Below are positions 33,709 to 48,700 of a stretch of DNA of 64,000 nucleotides, piece after piece. Source of the DNA: Pieris napi (taxonomy: Eukaryota; Arthropoda; Insecta; Lepidoptera; Pieridae). The DNA is taken from assembly GCF_905475465.1 (NCBI RefSeq), contig NC_062255.1:4402001-4466000 (forward strand), in the 5' to 3' direction. The stretch's first letter is position 1; every line of letters begins with the position of its first letter. Below the pieces are notes generated by a model that was given only the letters and a program-made list of their open reading frames with translations, searched no databases and was not told the DNA's origin. Position numbers and translations under genes: made by a program.

Positions 33709-36700
33709 TCATCCGAAATTTCTTCTCTCGTCCTGCCATAAACTTAAATCTATTGATGGTAGACGGCTGCAGGGGACTGGTGTGTTTCTAGAAAAATATT
33801 TATTTAAAATCAGTTATATTTTTATATATTAATATCGTATATTTGTAATACATTGAAGTACCCATCTGCCTCTTTCTATCACAGCAAGACACAATTGGGC
33901 AGAAAGAGACGAAAGATTAGAGAAAGAAGATTATTGTGAAAATTCTAATTGAGTGATTGAATAAAATAACTAAATTGAACATACAATAAATTTTAACAAA
34001 CAAAAATTCATAAAAAGATATAAAATATAAAGTGATAAATAGCAAATCTTTTTGATAATTACCAAACCTATTAAACAAAAACTTTTCAAAAACCATCTAA
34101 TCAGAAATGAAAAAAATTAAATTGTATTTAATATAATTAAAAATTTAATTAAAAAAAGGCCAATAACCCCGTTCGTTATGCTATGTCGTTTAATTAATAG
34201 TTTGAATCTCTTCTCTGAGGTCAATGTTACGATGACTATATGTTATAAGTATTCATCATAAATATCTATATTTACGTATATATGTTAAACAGTGAATTAG
34301 TATAAAATAAGTCTTGAGTGTTTCCACAATGTTAAGTGGAAAAAGATAGCAAGAACAGTGTCTTTCCCTTAATAGAGACTGTAAGTAGTCGGGACTCTTT
34401 CTTATGTCAAATATTCCTTTTAGTTTACACTTAAATTACTTATTAGTAGGCTATATCATAAATATGTGATTTTTTTTAAAAATATAGTTAATTTTTAAAA
34501 ATATTTACCCAGCTGCGACGAGTTCAAAGGCCCGTGGCTGCATAAACTGAATATTGTCCGCATTATCGCAAAGGATTCGTGCCATTGACGCTCCTCTACG
34601 AATAGACTTCAGTTGACCTGAGAAACAATTGAATAAAGAATTTTTTTTTGAAGTTATACTTCTTTAGGCGCGTTATGAAAAATTGATGAGAGTGAAATTT
34701 TACGATGCGCGCGCACCGTGACACAAAATTAATAGAATGAAGTTGCCCTCGGAAGATGCTACGGCATTGGACATAATTTAAAAACAACATTCGAATAATA
34801 ATAGAATTTATGTTACACCGTGTAATAGAATAATAATAAATATTTATTTATTTAATTTTTCAAATGTAAACTGAACTTTATTGACTATAATGACTCCTTT
34901 TCCAGTCTTTGATTATTTAATTGTAATTAATTATTTGCATGCATTCAAAAACTAATTTTTAATAATGCCAAAGAAGTAAAACTTCTTACGCGCGTACATG
35001 TACACGCACCCTTTTTTTTTAAATTATTTGTGAATTTTTTCATCATCATCATCATCAACCTCTTTATTTGGTCCATTTGTGTGAGAGAGAGAGATGTTAT
35101 AAGCGTGCTCTTGTCTGGGTTACTTTTTGTAACCTCAAAGTCTGAGTCAGAGTTAAACTTTATATTAAACACGACATCAAATTATAAACTTATCAAAATA
35201 AAGAAAAACAATCTAAAAAATCTTTTCAAAATTTTATTCTACGTTTGTAGAACACACACAATAGAAAAAACAAAAATGTTGACTATAGCTAACAGGGTGT
35301 CGGTTTTCTGTGACGGTGTGCGCGCGCATCTTAAAAATTTACTCTCATCATTTTTCCCTAACGCGCCAAAAGAAGTATAACTTTATTTGAACACTTTTAT
35401 CTCAAAAAGTACTGGTTCTAAAAAAATATTTGTGCAATCCATGGAATGTGGATAGCTATATTTAATACGGCCGAATCGGTATGTTCGCACGCCCGTAATA
35501 TATAGCTATCGCGAGGCATAGCGGATATAATATGGTGTTTAGAACATTAAGGTAAACAAACAAAAAATAATTTTTAAAAATCATGTGTCCAATTCACACG
35601 TGGTAGAAGTGAAACCTTCAAAAACAAAGTTTTTATAATTAAAATATGTAAATTAGACTTTTTCTCTATCTAAATGTAGGATCTTTTCTTTAAAAAATAT
35701 ATATTTTAATGTTAAATTTTTATTTATAACTTTAATATCAATCTTTAATTTGGTAAAAACTAAAATAATAAAAGTTTGAAATAAATTCACAAGATTCAAC
35801 GTGGGAGAAAATGAGATAGGAAGCATTATACAGTGTATAAACTTTTAATTAAGTGTAGTACGAAGTTTTCACTTCAAAAAGTTTCTATAACTAATGATTT
35901 GTAAATAAAATTGATAAATAATCTAATTTTATAATTAAACTACTTACTTGACTTACTTATTTAATTTTCATCAAATCTGTTTTTTTATTTCAGAAAATGT
36001 TCAAATACACACTAATTTAAAGTTTATACACTGTATAATGCCTCCTATCTCACTGTCTCCCACGCCAAATCCTATTAATTTATGTGCCTGTCTCTTTTTA
36101 CTGTCGCTTTCTCACTCTCTCCCACGCCAAATCCTATTAATTTATGTGTCTGTCTCTTTTTACTGTCGCTTTTTCCGTTGCATCCGGTTTGAAATCACAA
36201 CGATTCTAAAGAAGTTTCACTTCAATAGCAAAACGCAAAAAAATACTTACTTAAGGTAAAAGCAACTTCAGGGTCTCCATTTTCATAGAAATATCTATCA
36301 CCCACTCTAGTTCTGTAGAATTGTTCAGTGAGGATGCATAGGAACGTGGGACCAGCTTGCGCTCCATGTGCATTCATCTCCAAAGATCCAGCGACGACCA
36401 ATTCGACGTCTCTCACGTCGCTGTATATAGTTTCGAGTAGGTCTACGCTCTGAAAGAAAATTCCTCTTATAGATATATTTATTTTATTTAGTTATTAAGC
36501 TTACGACATCACACACATTACTAAATCTACTAATTATTTTACAAAATCTTACATCTAAAATGTGTGACAATTAAAGTAAACAAGTTTCACAAAAAAAAAA
36601 TAGAAATTAAAAATTAAAAAATGCAATTAAAACATACACAAGATAATACAAGCACACAATAAAATAGAATAAAATTATAGAAATTTGTTGGCACTTAAAG

Positions 36701-39700
36701 CAAAAAAAAAGAAAAAATCAGCAGCAAAACAGCGAATTAGGTTCGAGAAAGGCAACCCCCAATGCTTTCTCTAAAGCCGATCAGCCCACTACCGAATATA
36801 TCCAGCTCCAGATAAGCTGTGTTCAATCCTCTTAAACGTGTATATTGATGGCTTTAAGAGAAAAGAAAAGAAGACAAGTAGAGTTGCAAATGGCCAAAAA
36901 TATAAATACACTGCCCTGGGTAACAAAGTTTTTAAATTTGTTTTAATTTTCTATTTATCCATTTTAAATTATTATTATTAATACTATTTAGGTTAATATT
37001 GTAAATACTGTATATTTGTGTAGGAAATAAATATAAATATGTTTTATTAAGGGGTAATATTAACAAAAATATTTATTTACAAAAAACATAATCTTGTCCT
37101 AACAGCCGACCCTAAATCAACAAAAAAGGATATCGAATACAAAATTCACACGCGATATAAAAACAAACATAAGAAATTCATCAGGGATAAAAAGCTAAAG
37201 AATATTTACAAATATTTAATAATAATTATTACAGGCACAAACGAATATAAGAACTTTGAAGAAGAGTATGTGCCCTTTTTAGAAGGTTAGTCCTAGCTGT
37301 GGGCATATGTAGTAAATGATTAAATGTTTTAATAATAATAACAATTTTATTATTTTCATTTCAATACCTCGATCAACCTTGATAAATCAATAATAAGCCT
37401 TATACTGTTGCAAACATATTTCCGAGATAGAAATTTTTCAGCCATGTGCTGCATTAAAATGTTTTTTGTATTTTCGGGATATAGTCGGTAATAATACACA
37501 TATTTCATTATAAGTGTAGCCCGTGTAGAGGCCCCTTAATAGACACATCATGTGCTTTGGTGTAGTTTGGCGATCCAAGGTCCGCTACCCGAACAATGTG
37601 TATCGTAAAGCACAGTAGGCGATAACCTTGCACTAATGATTTTTAAATACAAAATACTATCGGTACTTCAAAACATCTATACGTTGCGTTACGCAAAGCG
37701 TCACGTTATATAGCGTTACGTCACTTTATCTTAATATATATAAATCACGTGTCACGTTGTTTGTCCGCGATGGACTCCTAAACTACTTAACCGATTTTAA
37801 ATTAAATTATTAAATTTGCACACCGTGTGCAGTTTGATCCAACTTAAAAGATAGGATAGCTTAAATCTTAATTTATAGCCGCAATATTATTTGATTGCAA
37901 ATTATCTATTGATTATTTAACAGTCACAATTCTAACAGATGGCGCTGTGTTGAAAGTACCTACCAACGTTTCACATAAGCTACTATTTAATGGCATAACC
38001 ACCAAAGAAGCAGGGTCGTCCCCATGACTCTTACTATTTCCCTTGGATAGTTTACTACTAAGTAATGTAACAAAAACCTTAGCCACAGCAACGCTTGGCC
38101 GAGTCTACTAGTATATTATATAACGTAAATTTCAGGTCGAGTAAATAGTCTTAGAAATCTGAACGAAGGAAGTCTCAATAAATCGCAGAAATAATACCAA
38201 AGACATTCCTCAAGAGAGCATTCAAGCCGTCTACGTGTGACGAAGAACAATTGGAAAACCGAAGTGTAAAAAGAAAAGTGTTTTTCCATCAACGTTTTAT
38301 TTGCCAGTATTTCCGCAAACATTTTGATTAAGTGATATTAGTTTCTTAGATAGTAATAAATTTACTAAAATAAGATTCAGTAGGGCGGCAAGTTTTTGAA
38401 GGGTCGAAATATATTTGCGGAACTTAATAAATATTAATTTTAATATACTTGGTTTATCGGAACAAAGAAGTATTAATTCGAAAAAAAATCATGTTCGCAA
38501 AATTTACAGATAAACAATTATTTATTATATTAATTTAAATAAATATAAAATAACAAAAAAGTGTACGATGGGCTGTTGTATAACAATATATTGTATTTAT
38601 ATTAAAACATATAATAAATCAAATAGTATTTGTTGTAACTCTTCTACCATTTCTAACATTAAAAGAAATGTGTGCGTGTACTAGGTGTACACACGTAAGA
38701 AGTGAAACTTCTTTATGACCTTATTTTTCGAAAAATGATCTACTATATGCAACTTAACGAAATTGGTTAAATAAAGTTTAACAAAAGGCTTTTATTATCA
38801 TAGACATGAATACAAATACAATTATTTCATTTTACCTTATTACTACTAAGATTATTACAGAATTTCATTAATTGTAATAGAATTATTACTATCATTGTTA
38901 TCGTTATTTGCTACAAAATTTCTCCCTACCATCGATAAAAAATTCATTATAACGCCGATAAAGAAGTTTGACTTCAAAAAGCAACATGGCGCGTAACCGA
39001 AAAATGTGACGCGTAACGAAAAAATGTTACACTAAATTTTTTTCCAACCCCGATAAAGAAGTTTCACTTCAAAAATCAAATAGTATTTGTTGTAACTCTT
39101 CTACCATTTCTAACATAAAAAACTTACTTTTTTAGGTATGAAATCTGTCATATCCTGGAAGCTTCGTGGTACTGGGAGACCGCAAGCAGCTCTAGTGTCA
39201 ATGTAGCTAGCCAAGCCATGGTCGCGACCACGTTGTATATCTGTCGCTCGTAGATCACCGCCAAATGTTTGGTTACGGCTAAACAAAATATAAAAATATT
39301 TTACCAAAGTGCCAGAAAAGAACATTATTATAGATTCCAAATCGATTTGTTAGTTACTGATATTAGTGCTTGCGAATAATTCAGCTTTACTAAGAAATAT
39401 AAAAATTAAGAAAAAAAATTATTCAGCTTGTAACACATGAATAGAGCGTCTTTCCCTTAATAGAGACTGTGAGTAGTCTTATTAGAGATCTATTATTAAA
39501 TATCAACGTGCTGCCTGTCCTTGTAGCAATACAGCTGAAGAGACGGTGTTGCATGTTCTGACCGACTGTCCAATGTATGGTTACGACAGGTATAACACTG
39601 AACAAGCTATGGGAATAAAAGTAACACAGACGAATTTTAAAAAAGTAATGTTCAACATTAGGTGAAGAGGCATATTTCTCGAATTTGCTATAAAGGTTAT

Positions 39701-42700
39701 ACAAAAGGTGTTAGAAGAAATAGGTTGTAGTGTTTAATCATCCGGGTTACCAATACCATTTACGTAAGCTATTAAATACCTCCAACAACTACATAGTCGG
39801 GAATTATCTAGAAAAAATCATTTAAAAAAATGTAAAATATCCTTTTTAGTAATTAGGTTAGAGTTAAATTAATAATTAGTCTTAAGTTAGGCTAGATCCA
39901 TGTTCCATGCTCTATTAGTGAATACATATGTATAAAAAAACTATTAATTAGGACACAACACATTACATATACCATTTCACTTTCTTAACTCTTAATTACC
40001 TACAATTTTCGAAGAATTAATATATAAATAAGCTTTGTAAGTTAAGGCTAAATAAGGCAGCGATTTTCAGTGGTCCTAATAAACTAATAACAATAAATAT
40101 AGCTAAAACGCTAAATTTGAAAATGCCATCACACGTATAGAAGGTAATTTTTTAATATAAATTTACCACATTATTTAATGGACTCTGGAAAATAAATTTA
40201 TTATTATAAGCAAAACTTTCAATAACTAGTCGAGCTCGAATGCTATAAAAGTTATTTAAGATAGTTTAAACTTCTGTGTAAACTATGTTCGTAATAACAT
40301 TTACGATCACTGGAACCTCACAAGTTTCTTAACTGTATTCGGTAAACACTAAATGGTATTTTGACCTTGTGATCTTTAGTTTATTTGAAAATTGTGTACA
40401 ACTTATTGAACGATTTTATGTCTTATAAAATAGAATAAGTCAGAAATATTTCGACGAATGAAATTTAATATGAACTAAAAGTCTTCTATACGTACCTACG
40501 GCTCGCTTATCTGCTACTTTTAATGGACCAGTGAATAGGCTATCTCGCTCTTACAACTAAATTACCAACATTGATGTGTAATAACAGTCTACCAACTTAC
40601 CGTAACTTTGTTTTGCAGGCTCTTAATGTGGTTTAAGTTTTCATTTAGTTTTGTTTATTACTGTTATTGTTATTTTTTTTCTTTTTAGTTTTAGTTATTA
40701 TTAATTTTTACTTTGTGGTTGTTTGTTTAATTTTTTCCTTTGAAAGATTTCTTATGTTCTAATGTAATTGATGTGTATATGTGTGTTAAATTTATGATGT
40801 CATATTTTCTTGTATTTTTTAGGCATACACATTGTTTTAGAATGTATAAATAAATAATAATTTAATTATTTTTTTCATATAAATATAATTTATTTAGAAG
40901 GAGAAAATAATGATAATAGCTTTATTTTAGTTTTTGTTTACGAGAAACTTATGTGAATTAATTCAACAATCGTGAGCAACGTCGCAAAGTAGTGTTGGCC
41001 TAGTGGCTTCAGCGACTCTCATCCCTGAGATTGTAGGTTCGATTCCCGACTGTGATCCAAAGGACTTTCTGCGCATTTAACATTCGCTTAAACGGTGAAG
41101 GAAAACTTCGTGAGGAAACCACCTTGCCTTCCACTCAAAAAGGCACAGGAGTTTTTTTAGCGCTCGTATCAGTGTGTGATAAAATTGATTTATTTTTTAA
41201 GAATGCGGAGTAAGCATTTATCTCATGATTCTCTTGAATTTATAACGAAGGGTTATTTGAACATTTATTTAAAATATAACGGTATTTACTTAGGTATACT
41301 TAGCTAATAAAACTGTTATGAAAATTGTATACGAGTATCCAACAGTTAAATACATTATTGTTACTTGTCAAAGCGAAATCATCTAAATGTAATTTACATA
41401 ACAAAAAATAGGAACATGTTTTCAATTTACATTTCAGAATTTGTATTACCGCAAAATAATTCTATAACCTGAACCTTTTTGAAATTATTCGGGTGGATTT
41501 GGTTTAATAATAAATAATAGTTAAAAAAAACTAAAAAACACGCTTTTAAAGCACATCAAACTAAAAAGTGAAAAATAATTCCTAATTTAGGCTGAAAATG
41601 GTAATGAGCAAAAAATACTGGTTTTATTGTGAAAAAGTAATAGTATATCTATAGTTTGATGTGCTTTAAAAGCATGTTTTTTAGTTTTTTTAAACTATTA
41701 TTTATTTTTTAGTTAATTTTTTTTAATTTTTTTTTTTCGGATTATTGCATTGTCATCGACCTTTGACAGGTGCGCAAAATTATAATAAAATCTGTCCGTT
41801 TAAAGTGGGTCAAAATCGAGTCCGAAGGAGTCGGTTACATACATACATACATACATACAGGTGAAGGTAATATAAAGCGTGAAAAAATAACCTAGCAACC
41901 GGGCATGCATGCAATATATTATTCTATAATATATATTAGTTCATAATAAATGAGAATGCTATTCTACGACTTACCGGAACAGGAACTGAGTGATCTCGCT
42001 ATCCCAGAAGCGATCGCTGAACCCTTGCGGCTGAAATGTTAGACCCAAAGTCAACTTGTCGAAGATGTTGTCGAGTTCCAATAAGAGTGGTCGATTGAAC
42101 CAATCACTCATACGGGCGTAGCCTGCCAGCTGTCTGTCCTCCGTTATCAAGCTAAAACACAATATTCGTTTAAATAAACACCAGGTGTAGTCGTAGTAAC
42201 GTAGCCACAAATCGTTTTTCTTTTATATCGACAACTGTAAAGGTTATGGTAACATCACCAACTACTTTAAAATATAATTTAAGATGCCAGTATAATAATG
42301 TTTATTGTTTACAGAACTATTAAACAATAAACATTATCACATATTTACATATTCACATATTTTCATTACAAAAAATGTATTTTTATTTACATGAGAAACT
42401 TAATAATAACGAGATACACGTCGCCATCAGCCGTCCTAATTTTAGTCTACTAGGCTCATTCTGATATGTATGTTTAATGCCCTTTTGAATTGGTTAAACG
42501 CGCTAATATTACGAATTTTAGACGGTAATTGATTAAATAACTGCACATCCTCATACTTAATAGACTTCTTCAAATAATTTGTACGCGGCTTCGGCAAGAT
42601 AAGCAAACTCGCTCGACGAGTATTGCGTGTTGTGGTGTTTGATTTTTTTAAATGGTAAGCTACTATGGAGAGAGTTATTTAAAAAAAAATTAAGATACAG

Positions 42701-45700
42701 GTGTTTATAGCACTTGCACTATGTATCTTAATTAATTTTGTATAATTGTTTAATCATCATAATTTTAGTTAAAAATTTTATCTAAATAGGGCTTTTGTTA
42801 ATTTATTTTGTAGTGTTTGTATGCTAGAAATTTTGTTTTTGCATGCTGTACCCCATATTTCAATTAGATATATGAAATGAGGCTTGACTAAACAATAATA
42901 AATTAAATGAGGTACAGATTGCGGAATGCATTTTGATATTAATTAATAATAAATATAATAACATCATTTTTCCTTTATAAAATTCATAAATGTAATAGAA
43001 AACTCAAATCTGCATATCAAACCATATTTTCTCCATATAGTTTATGTTATTTATGCTTAATATTCGTACTTGAGAGACGTGTTGTCCAGCCCATTTCTAA
43101 ATTGAGACAGCTTTTACAGAGAGCGGATCCTTAACCCGTGTGTCTAAAAACCCGCTATTTGTTTGAACCGACCAAATACAACACAAACAAAGAATGCACG
43201 GAAACTACAGACATGAATAGAAATATAACAGTCTAGTACAAAATGTATTAATAATAACACACAAATCTATATCATACACACATACAGCACGCAAACAACT
43301 GTTAATAGGAACGTTTGCCGTACTAACTCTCGTATAATAAAGGAAAACGTCGTGAGTAAACCTGTCTCAAAAATTGACGACACGTGAGACAGAAGGCTGA
43401 TTACTAGATCAGTCTCTATGTCTATGAGATAAAAATCAAGATTATTATTAGTTTTTAAGATTTATATAGACACCGTTTTTGATAGCTATTTATTCCTGTC
43501 GAAAAATACAATTTCCTTAAATATTTTGTTACAAATAACGGTTGACTAACAAAATATTCGTAACATACCAAATCATATTTGCAAATCCTAAAAGCCGTGA
43601 AAGAATCTTATTCTCTTGGATTTTAAGGGTAAACTTGTATGAGGATATGCCTGATATTTAATATAATATATTGTAGAGGAAATTACCTTAACTTGAATCT
43701 TATTGTTGGGTACGAGCCTATTTGTTTGGTAGAAAAATAGTACAGAACAACTGGATACACGTTTTATATATAGTATTAAAAAAAACGTTTTATATATAGT
43801 ATTAATCGACTATCGATATATGCATTTGAAGGTTGGCTTTGCACCAATAGTCATTATTTTACATAAAATCTCCTTTAGCAGACAAAATTTAAACAACGCC
43901 TTATTAAAAAAAAATCAATGCAAAAGATGCAGCACGCGCCCTAAGAAAGTACAGATACTGGCAAACTTCTTGAGCATTAAACAAGGGACAAAAGTCAACT
44001 GATTTACCAATACAGTGATACCTAAAAAGCGCAGGCAAGGACATTTGTTCAAGATGTTTACCGGTATCTGAAATACCCGGGGGATTTTATACCAAGGATC
44101 AAACTAAAGGCGTTCATCAGAGCATAAACAATAGATAGGAAATATGTATATAAGGTTTTTTTTTGTAACATTCTCAAAACCAAACGCAAAAACAAATAAG
44201 TAAATAATTACGTTAAATTTATCAGTTATATGGAGGTTTATAGCATTAAAGAAAAAATATCTTATACTGAATCAATAATAAAAAAACGATTGTGATATGA
44301 AATAAATTATTACTCACTGCAAATATCCACGTATCAAAGTATGGAAATGCCTGAAGGCTGCCTGCGCATGTTCGTCCAGAACGGATGGGTCCACTTGAGG
44401 GTTGTAATCGGACACGTGTGAATGAACACCGCGGTATATTAACTTGTTCTTTAACATGTTTTCCAATCCTACAAGATAGAATCATTATTAATTTCGTCGA
44501 CAGCTAATTGGTCAGGTTCCGACTTTCTTTTCAACCAATCGCAATCGAACAAAACGCTCTAGGGTTTTACCAAAGACAATTACTTTAATTCTCTTTGGGT
44601 TTTTTTCTCGGACTAAGTTCTAACCAATCTCCACCATTTGATTTTCAAAATAATAGGATTTCCTTTATAACCAATTTAAAAATCGAATACCTCTTTGGCG
44701 GGAAAAGTTTTTGAAACTGACAGATTAAATATTTTTTTTCAATTTTGGAATGCTACTGTCTCTTAACATACTTAATATGTTTACTAATTATCTAGATATA
44801 TATTGTCGAGGAGCTTATATTACTAATGTTTATATATACGTATATAGTCTTTATTTATATAAATATTTAAAAAAAGGTGTAATCCTATTTAGGAAAAATA
44901 CGTAGCTCAAAAAAAAACATTCACTTCTAATAACGAGACGTTGTAACAAAAGGAATGCCTTGAAGTTCAATAAACGTACTTAATTGAAATTCTTAAAATA
45001 TCTAATTTAATTCTCGTACAACTTTGACAGTTGCGTATTAAGACCTATTAAAATTCTTATAGCATTAGAGAACTTATCTCGTGTTAAAAATTTGAAAATA
45101 GAATCTTTTTTCTACGTCAAAAGCTTAACTGTTAAAACTTGTTAAGAATTACCTCAGACAATAAGGAACTTTAAACGTTAGAGAATCTAATTTTAAAATT
45201 CATGGTAACTTGTACTTTGCCATTCTGCTAAGAATATAAATATCTAAGATTCACCAAGCTGCATCATACTATCGGTGTGTTAATAAATCTTACAATATAA
45301 TGGTATTGGCAAATAATACTTTTCCTCTAAGTTTCGAGATTGATTTTTATTTAAGGCCAACATTTTGAAGACACTGACGTATATTTACCCGTTTTTACAC
45401 ATTTACGCCGGATTTTTTTTTGGTAGTCTCACTGGCCACATCACTTGCAACGAGTTATGTAAAAACTGGAATTCCTCTATTTATCTGATAAACAAGATTT
45501 GTTTAGAAGTTCTAAGCAATTTATTTGTACTTTGCAATATTCTTAAAGATTTGTTGAAGCCATTCATACGAAACCATTCAAAACAACCAAACTCTTCGGG
45601 TTTATAATATGTATTAGTATAAATTGAAAAGTTTACATGTATACCTATAAAATTAATGTGTGCAAATTTAGACTTTTTAATTCTGTAATGTCTATTCAAC

Positions 45701-48700
45701 GTTCTTTGAGACAACACAGCCAGGGGGCCAGTCTTGTAGATTATAAGAAAATGTTCTCTATGTGTTTGTCCTTCTTGCTCGATTTACATTATACCGCTAT
45801 CATAACGTTGAATACCCAAAGGCAAAATGGTAATTATATATTTATACTACCCCAAATGTCAGAATCACCTATAAGACTGGGTTCACACGGCATTGTCCTG
45901 CACATTTTCTTTGTATTCGTTTTTTTATCGTACTTTCACCCGGGTTTTCACATGGTAGATTTTCATTCGTGTAAAATACGAATAGCCGCAGTCTCCACAC
46001 AGTTGTCACAGTGAGCGAGAACGAGACAGAGCTACATTATGTGCCACTTTAAACCGAATACGATAAAGTTCATTCGATTTGCTTGACAAGTCCGTTGAGT
46101 ATTCGTTTGAACGTATAAACGGTGTACGATATTTTGCAGTACAAACGCCGTGGGTCTATGGTCAATACAGGTGCCACTATTTATTCGTTAAGACGTATAT
46201 AGCAAAAAAACGTGCAGGACAATGCCGTGTGAACCTGGCCTTAGGTATTATATTTGTTTACCCTTTGATTATAAGACACACCTAACCTTATACAAAACGT
46301 GTTACCTTTAGCTTAGGATATAACAATGCATTGTAAAATGCGATTTATAGCAAAGTAATAAAGATGATTTTAATTTAAGTTCAAGGAACGATTGAATCCA
46401 ATACCCTGATTTGGGTTTTGGACCCGACAAACGTTGTTTTGCCGTGTCTATTATTTCTAGGAAAAAAAATTTTAGTTCAATAAAAATAACTATCTACCAT
46501 AATTATAATATGAGTTGATGATAGAAGAGTGAAAATTTAGGATTGCATGTATTTATTATAAAAAAAAAATTATCCAAAAATATGTTTTATTCTTGGTGTG
46601 GACATCCCTTATCACTTTTCAGACTTCACTGACTTACTGAATATGCATACAACATTTCATAAGAATCAGTTGAGCCGTTTCGGAGGAGTGAGGGGACGAA
46701 CATTGTGACACGAGAATTTTATATATACAGAGATTTAAATAATAAAACTTGATGAAATAAATAAGTTTTAGGTTGGCTTTTATGCAAATCCTGTATTGTC
46801 GGATTCACAAGCGTAAAAGACACTTTTAAGGCATATACTATCTTATTAATTAGATAGCTCAATATTTCGTTCTCGTCTATATGTCTTCCGTGTAAAACTT
46901 TTTCATTACAGGTTCTAAACAAGCAGTTACTTACCAAGGAATATAGGGAGATATTCATAATAATTAATGTGCTGGATTTGTGCGATATGAATCCGGCGCG
47001 CTTCTTGGAATGTTGTTTCATCGCTCCACCAGGGATTCATTGCTGCCAGCTTGTTTGCGATGCGATTGTGTTCGCGGAGCAAAATAACTTGAAGAATCGT
47101 TAATTGTGGGTTCTGATTGACACGAATATCACCTGAAAATTAACTTGTTTATTGTAATATCTTGAATTTGAATCAATATGTATGAACAATGATTATATGG
47201 ATTCGTATTAACAGTTTTTTTAAACTTAAAGCTCCCAGCTCTTTCCCGGTTCTCAATAACAAACTGAATAGTTAACTCCGTAACAAAGTTAATATTTTTT
47301 TTGAAGTGAAACTTCTTTAGCCGCACGAGGGTAAATTTTGCAGCGTTTTTGTCTTAGAAAAGGGAGAGATTTCAATAGATTATTTTGTATAAAATATAAA
47401 ATACATACTAATATATCATAAATTCTCTTTACGAAATTTTAATTAAAAAAATAGAATTTCGTATATTTTCAATTTGTATATAGGTCACAAATAGATGGAG
47501 TGATCATAATATACTGACATATTGTGTACTTTGTACGCACGCACTTTTTTTTAAAGTGAAACTTCTTTAGGTGCATGAGGGTAAAAAATAAGTTTAAAAA
47601 ATTAAATTTATAATAATTAGTATTAATTTTCGACACTTTTATTACTTTAATGAGAGTTAAATTCCTAACATACCTTCCATTTTCCCTCCCTCTAAGTTTC
47701 GGAAGTCTAAAGTTTTAGATTTGTATAAATATGAACAGGACTTAGATTAAATAAAATTAGTTTGCCAAAGAAGTTTCACTTCTGACATGTGTACTTTGTA
47801 CGCACGCACTTTTATTTGTTTCTTTCAATTACAATATTGATTTTTTTTTAACAAAAATCATTACGCGTCGCATGAGTGAGTGTGTGGGTGCATGTGAGTG
47901 AATGAGTGAGTATAATGTGTATGAATGTGATAGGACTTAGTATCATCTGTAACTCTGCGTAAGGTTTGTTCAGAAGCCAGTTCTTTAACCGATTTTTTTT
48001 ATTTTGGGCGGTGAGCGAGTAGATATTGAGCAGCCTATGTAATTTATTGTAGATTTAGTATGCCGTCAGGCAGTCAGTTCTTACTGTCTGACTGACGGCA
48101 ACATCCTTATTTCTTTCTAGATACAGCCTATGATCGAAATTCTAAAGAAACTGCGAAGTTCTTTAACTACATATATACCAATTTTATGCTATAAATTGAA
48201 GCTTAAAGTATGGGCACGATGAGATTTTTCGTACCACAGGAACAGCTGATTGTGGCTATAATAAGTGGTAATTATGAGGTACCATAACAATTCGATATTT
48301 ATCAATAAAAACGTATGTTTGGTTAAATCACAATGGCATGTTCAACCATACGTATGCGTTCCATTAGCAATAATAAAAGTTTGTTCCAGATATCAATATT
48401 TTTGTTAAAATCAGCATTGCCTTTATAAGACGCGTTACGAATTTTTCATTGGACAATTGACGATTCCGCTTTATTCATAATATGCAAAAAAAATGCGTTA
48501 CAAGTATTATATGCTATCAGATTTTCTTCTGAAATACACTCTATTAATCGTTTATTATAGTATGTTATATAAATAATTCAAATTATGTAGTAAAGAAGCG
48601 TCCTTTTTAAATAAAATTGTTGAAACGTGAAAATGAAATGAGGGTACTTTAAAAATATTCTTGAATTCTTAACGTTGAAATTGTAAGGAGCTTAGTGATT

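Noticed and set aside
34596..34790. - frame over exon 12 of gene B as a separate gene
   Set aside because: Only 34509-34617 matches the peroxidase, in another frame; the rest is the transposon copy d.
35030..35380. 116-codon + open frame
   Set aside because: It spans a (CAT)n repeat and a reversed repeat end, has low-complexity translation and no domain.
37100..37288. Lys/Tyr-rich + open frame of about 60 codons
   Set aside because: AT-driven composition, no start in good context, no domain and no partner exon. It could be an old retroelement scrap, but nothing supports a gene.
45365..46285. Cluster of open frames up to 125 codons on both strands
   Set aside because: They overlap each other and the MITE at 45872-46243; no domain, no splice context.
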